A stretch of 7,302 nucleotides of DNA. Source: Vulcanimicrobiota bacterium. Its GTDB lineage: Bacteria; Vulcanimicrobiota; Vulcanimicrobiia; Vulcanimicrobiales; Vulcanimicrobiaceae. The stretch's first letter is position 1. Each line of letters starts with the position of its first letter. The notes beneath the pieces are model-generated. The model was not told where the DNA came from and made no database searches. It saw only the letters and a list, made by a program, of their open reading frames with translations. The position numbers and the translations under genes are program-made. The stretch is from positions 127-7,428 of the forward strand of contig PMFP01000141.1 of assembly GCA_003155175.1 (NCBI GenBank), given 5' to 3'. Positions 5,856-7,302 of the stretch are shown here, in pieces.

Positions 5856-6490
5856 CGCGCCCCCCGTTTCTCGCTGCGGCCGCGCTGGCCGCAGCGGCAC
5901 TCTTCGTGCAAGTCGCGCCGGCCGCGGCGCAGCCGACGTTTTCCAACGGCACGGTTGCGGGCGGACCGACGCTCGCCAGCGGCACGCAGGTCGTTACGAT
6001 CCTCCACCAGGGCATTGATTCCGAAACGGTCACGCCCGGAACGAACTTTTCGCTTATCGTGCAAGATCCGAGCCAGCCGTCGCTTGCCGGCGCGAAGATC
6101 GTAGGCCACGTCACGAGCGTGACGCAGCCGGCCGGTATGACGCGCGCGCGCATCGCGTTTCTTATCGACTACATCCACTTCGCAAACGGAACACGCGAAC
6201 CGATTCGCGCGACGGTCCTGAACTCGCGGGTCGTCTCGAGAAATACCGCGCAGACGTACGCTTCGAAGATCACGCTGCCGCCGATGGGTACGCCCGCGCC
6301 GGTCGCTTGGCAGATGAACATTCCGCTGGGTAACGGCGCTTCGCGAGCTCCGGCCACGGTGGGCAGCCAGGCGTCGAATTCCGGTTCGACCGGCGGCTTC
6401 ATCAACGGACGTTCGGCCGGCGCGGCGATCAAGATCCCGGCCGGAACTTCCGTCACGATTCAGTTGCTTAGCAGCCTACCGACGCCGTAA
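5852..6490 (+). CDS. Exported protein, VirB10/TrbI-like beta-rich pattern, unrecognised
   Basis: This is a 212-aa protein with a Sec signal peptide: a short basic start (MTR), an Ala/Leu core and an AAA-Q cleavage site after residue 26. The mature part opens with TLASGTQVVTIL (40-51), continues with IDSETVTPGTNFSLIV (55-70), AKIVGHVTSV (81-90), a strand pair around RARIAFLIDYIHFANGTR (98-115) and ends with IKIPAGTSVTIQLL (193-206). Paired phrases of the type 'aGt.v...L' and 'a.i.G.V..v' recall the beta barrel of VirB10/TrbI secretion proteins. This is a pattern resemblance, not a family call. A low-complexity Asn/Ser/Gly stretch (161-192) precedes the last strand. It has no transmembrane helix apart from the signal, so it should be periplasmic, secreted or surface-bound. 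The start overlaps the metK stop (ATGA). An intrinsic terminator follows 31 bases after the stop. The 6584-7183 product is its diverged paralogue. Confidence 0.85.
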   Translation: MTRPPFLAAAALAAAALFVQVAPAAAQPTFSNGTVAGGPTLASGTQVVTILHQGIDSETVTPGTNFSLIVQDPSQPSLAGAKIVGHVTSVTQPAGMTRARIAFLIDYIHFANGTREPIRATVLNSRVVSRNTAQTYASKITLPPMGTPAPVAWQMNIPLGNGASRAPATVGSQASNSGSTGGFINGRSAGAAIKIPAGTSVTIQLLSSLPTP

Positions 6491-6521
6491 CGCGCCTCGC
6501 GCGAACGCGAAACCTTTCCCG

Positions 6522-6565
6522 AGCTTCGAACGTTTTCGGAATGAATCGTTCGAAGCTTTTTTCTT
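6522..6565 (+). terminator. Intrinsic terminator after the ahcY-metK operon
   Basis: AGCTTCGAACG (6522-6532) and CGTTCGAAGCT (6547-6557) form a perfect 11-bp stem around a 14-base loop. The stem is followed at once by TTTTT, C and TT. It sits 31 bases past the stop of the exported protein gene, so the operon ahcY-metK-exported protein ends here. The next gene should therefore have its own promoter or depend on read-through. Confidence 0.92.
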
Positions 6566-6583
6566 GGGGGTTGCGAAAACAGC

Positions 6584-7183
6584 ATGAGAATTCGAAATAC
6601 GTTGGCCGCGCTGACCGCTGTAGCCATGTTGGCCTGTGCGAGCACCGCAGCGGTGGCCGACGACAACACGATCGTGCTCTACCAGGGCGCGCAGTTCAAC
6701 GGGCGCACGAACGTCAGCGTCAACACCGCGACGGCGAACGTCGGCGATCAGGTGACCGCGCAGGTGATTCCCCCGTTTCCGAGCGGGTACACGATTTTTC
6801 AGGATGCGACGCTGATCGGAACGGTAACGCAGGTCCAGCGGGCCGGCCAGGGCAGGCGCGCGCAACTCGGCGTCGAGTTCAACTCGTTGCGTTTGTCCGA
6901 CGGTAGGACGCTCAACCTCAACGCGAGCCTAACGCAATCCCAGCAGCATAACAACGGCGCGCAGAGCGGTGCGAGAGTCGCGATCGGTGCGCTGGGCGGG
7001 ATGCTGGTCGGTAACGCGATCGGCAAGACCCTCTTCCACACCGGCGGTGGTGGCGCCGTGGGCTTCATCGGCGGCGGCCTGCTCGGGGCCAACAACCAGG
7101 CCAACTTCACGGTGCCGGCCGGGTCCAACATGAGCGTGACCCTGAACCAGAACCTCTACGTCCGCCGCCAGAGCTCGCAGTAG
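6584..7183 (+). CDS. Exported glycine-zipper protein, paralogue of the preceding gene product
   Basis: This 199-aa protein has a Sec signal peptide (MRIRN, hydrophobic core, AVA-D cleavage after residue 25). C18 is preceded by M-L-A, a poor lipobox, so a lipoprotein is less likely. Residues 47-116 align with 56-122 of the preceding protein: NVGDQV with TPGTNF, ATLIGTVTQV with AKIVGHVTSV, RRAQLGVEFNSLRLSDGR with RARIAFLIDYIHFANGTR. Both end in a matching strand (TVPAGSNMSVTL, 176-187). Unlike its neighbour it carries two perfect GxxxG runs: G135/G139/G143/G147 and G156/G160/G164/G168, forming a helical hairpin of the glycine-zipper kind that inserts into or associates with membranes. The start ATG 6584 has only a weak GGGGG 13 bases upstream. 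It lies just after a terminator, and I see no convincing promoter. Function unknown; an envelope role is inferred. Confidence 0.85.
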   Translation: MRIRNTLAALTAVAMLACASTAAVADDNTIVLYQGAQFNGRTNVSVNTATANVGDQVTAQVIPPFPSGYTIFQDATLIGTVTQVQRAGQGRRAQLGVEFNSLRLSDGRTLNLNASLTQSQQHNNGAQSGARVAIGALGGMLVGNAIGKTLFHTGGGGAVGFIGGGLLGANNQANFTVPAGSNMSVTLNQNLYVRRQSSQ

Positions 7184-7196
7184 GCCGCTCTAGTCG

Positions 7197-7225
7197 TTGA
7201 CAGCGGGACGCCCGGGCGATACAAG
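7197..7225 (+). promoter_or_regulatory. Sigma-70-type promoter for the tRNA
   Basis: A perfect TTGACA -35 (7197-7202) is followed after exactly 17 bases by TACAAG (7220-7225), 4 of 6 matches to the -10 hexamer. It begins 13 bases after the stop of the glycine-zipper gene and points at the tRNA. A start near 7232 would leave a leader of about 37 bases to be removed by RNase P. The consensus -35 fits a strongly expressed stable-RNA gene. Confidence 0.7.
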
Positions 7226-7238
7226 GAGGTAGGTGCAA

Positions 7239-7266
7239 GGCGGCTAATACCGCCCGGTCCCCCGGG
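7239..7266 (+). other. Two mutually exclusive hairpins in the tRNA leader
   Basis: GGCGG/CCGCC (7239-7243, 7250-7254; 6-base loop) shares two bases with CCCGG/CCGGG (7253-7257, 7262-7266; 4-base loop). Both are perfect, GC-only 5-bp stems between the promoter and the tRNA. Neither is followed by T residues. They may help RNase P present the 5' end or may be chance in GC-rich DNA. Confidence 0.3.
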
Positions 7267-7269
7267 CAT

Positions 7270-7302
7270 TCCGGATTAGCTCAGTTGGTAGAGCAGCTGA
7301 CT
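7270..7302 (+). tRNA. tRNA, probably tRNA-Asn, 5' part only
   Basis: Residues 1-33 of a tRNA reach the right edge. The acceptor 5' strand is TCCGGAT (7270-7276), then TA (positions 8-9), D arm GCTC-AGTTGGTA-GAGC (7279-7294) with the invariant GG, A26, anticodon-stem 5' strand GCTGA (7296-7300), and CT at positions 32-33. The anticodon would be the next three bases, outside the window. A tRNA beginning U1-C2-C3 is uncommon; in bacteria it is typical of tRNA-Asn, where GACT is usually followed by GTT. The identity is therefore likely but unproved. Confidence 0.85.

Noticed and set aside
5082..5900. Minus-strand frame inside metK
   Set aside because: Shadow of intact MetK motifs and it spans the metK stop region without features of its own.
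6566..6600. Promoter for the glycine-zipper gene (TTGCGA at 6571)
   Set aside because: The matching -10 position would fall inside the coding region and the hexamer is poor.

Overview
This is a GC-rich bacterial chromosome segment with ordinary housekeeping content, tight gene packing and Shine-Dalgarno-type start sites. I cannot fix the taxon from the sequence. The AhcY of the archaeal/Thermotoga type, the high GC and the pairing of a YmdB-like phosphodiesterase with a PHP enzyme would suit an uncultivated high-GC lineage such as Eremiobacterota, but that is a guess. I see no mobile element, CRISPR array, phage gene or composition break, and no obvious new multi-gene system.

Layout. Positions 1-244 (minus) hold the 5' end of a membrane protein gene that runs off the left edge. 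A plus-strand run follows: an unrecognised 183-aa protein (389-940), a YmdB/TIGR00282-family metallophosphoesterase (about 961-1749) and a PHP-domain phosphoesterase (1746-2558) that overlaps it by 4 bases. A cyclodeaminase/cyclohydrolase gene (2569-3174, minus) converges on the PHP gene with a 10-base gap. It diverges from ahcY (3349-4629, plus) across a 174-base spacer rich in inverted repeats. metK (4632-5855) lies 2 bases after ahcY. A gene for an exported protein (5852-6490) overlaps the metK stop as ATGA and ends at a clear intrinsic terminator (6522-6565). A second exported protein (6584-7183), a diverged paralogue of the first with two glycine zippers, follows. A consensus-like sigma-70 promoter (7197-7225) precedes a tRNA, probably tRNA-Asn, that is cut by the right edge just before the anticodon.

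Function. AhcY and MetK are consecutive enzymes around S-adenosylmethionine: MetK makes SAM and AhcY removes the SAH left by methyltransferases. The divergent cyclodeaminase belongs to folate one-carbon metabolism, which supplies the methyl group for methionine regeneration, so 2569-5855 reads as a methyl-cycle neighbourhood. The YmdB-like and PHP enzymes are both predicted phosphoesterases acting on nucleotides or short RNA ends, and are translationally coupled. The two exported proteins are the least understood part of the window.

Points that merit attention: the YmdB-like gene has no ATG, GTG or TTG near its conserved N terminus; metK is coupled to an exported protein; the exported paralogues resemble the VirB10/TrbI pattern; and the ahcY/cyclodeaminase spacer may be a structured control region.
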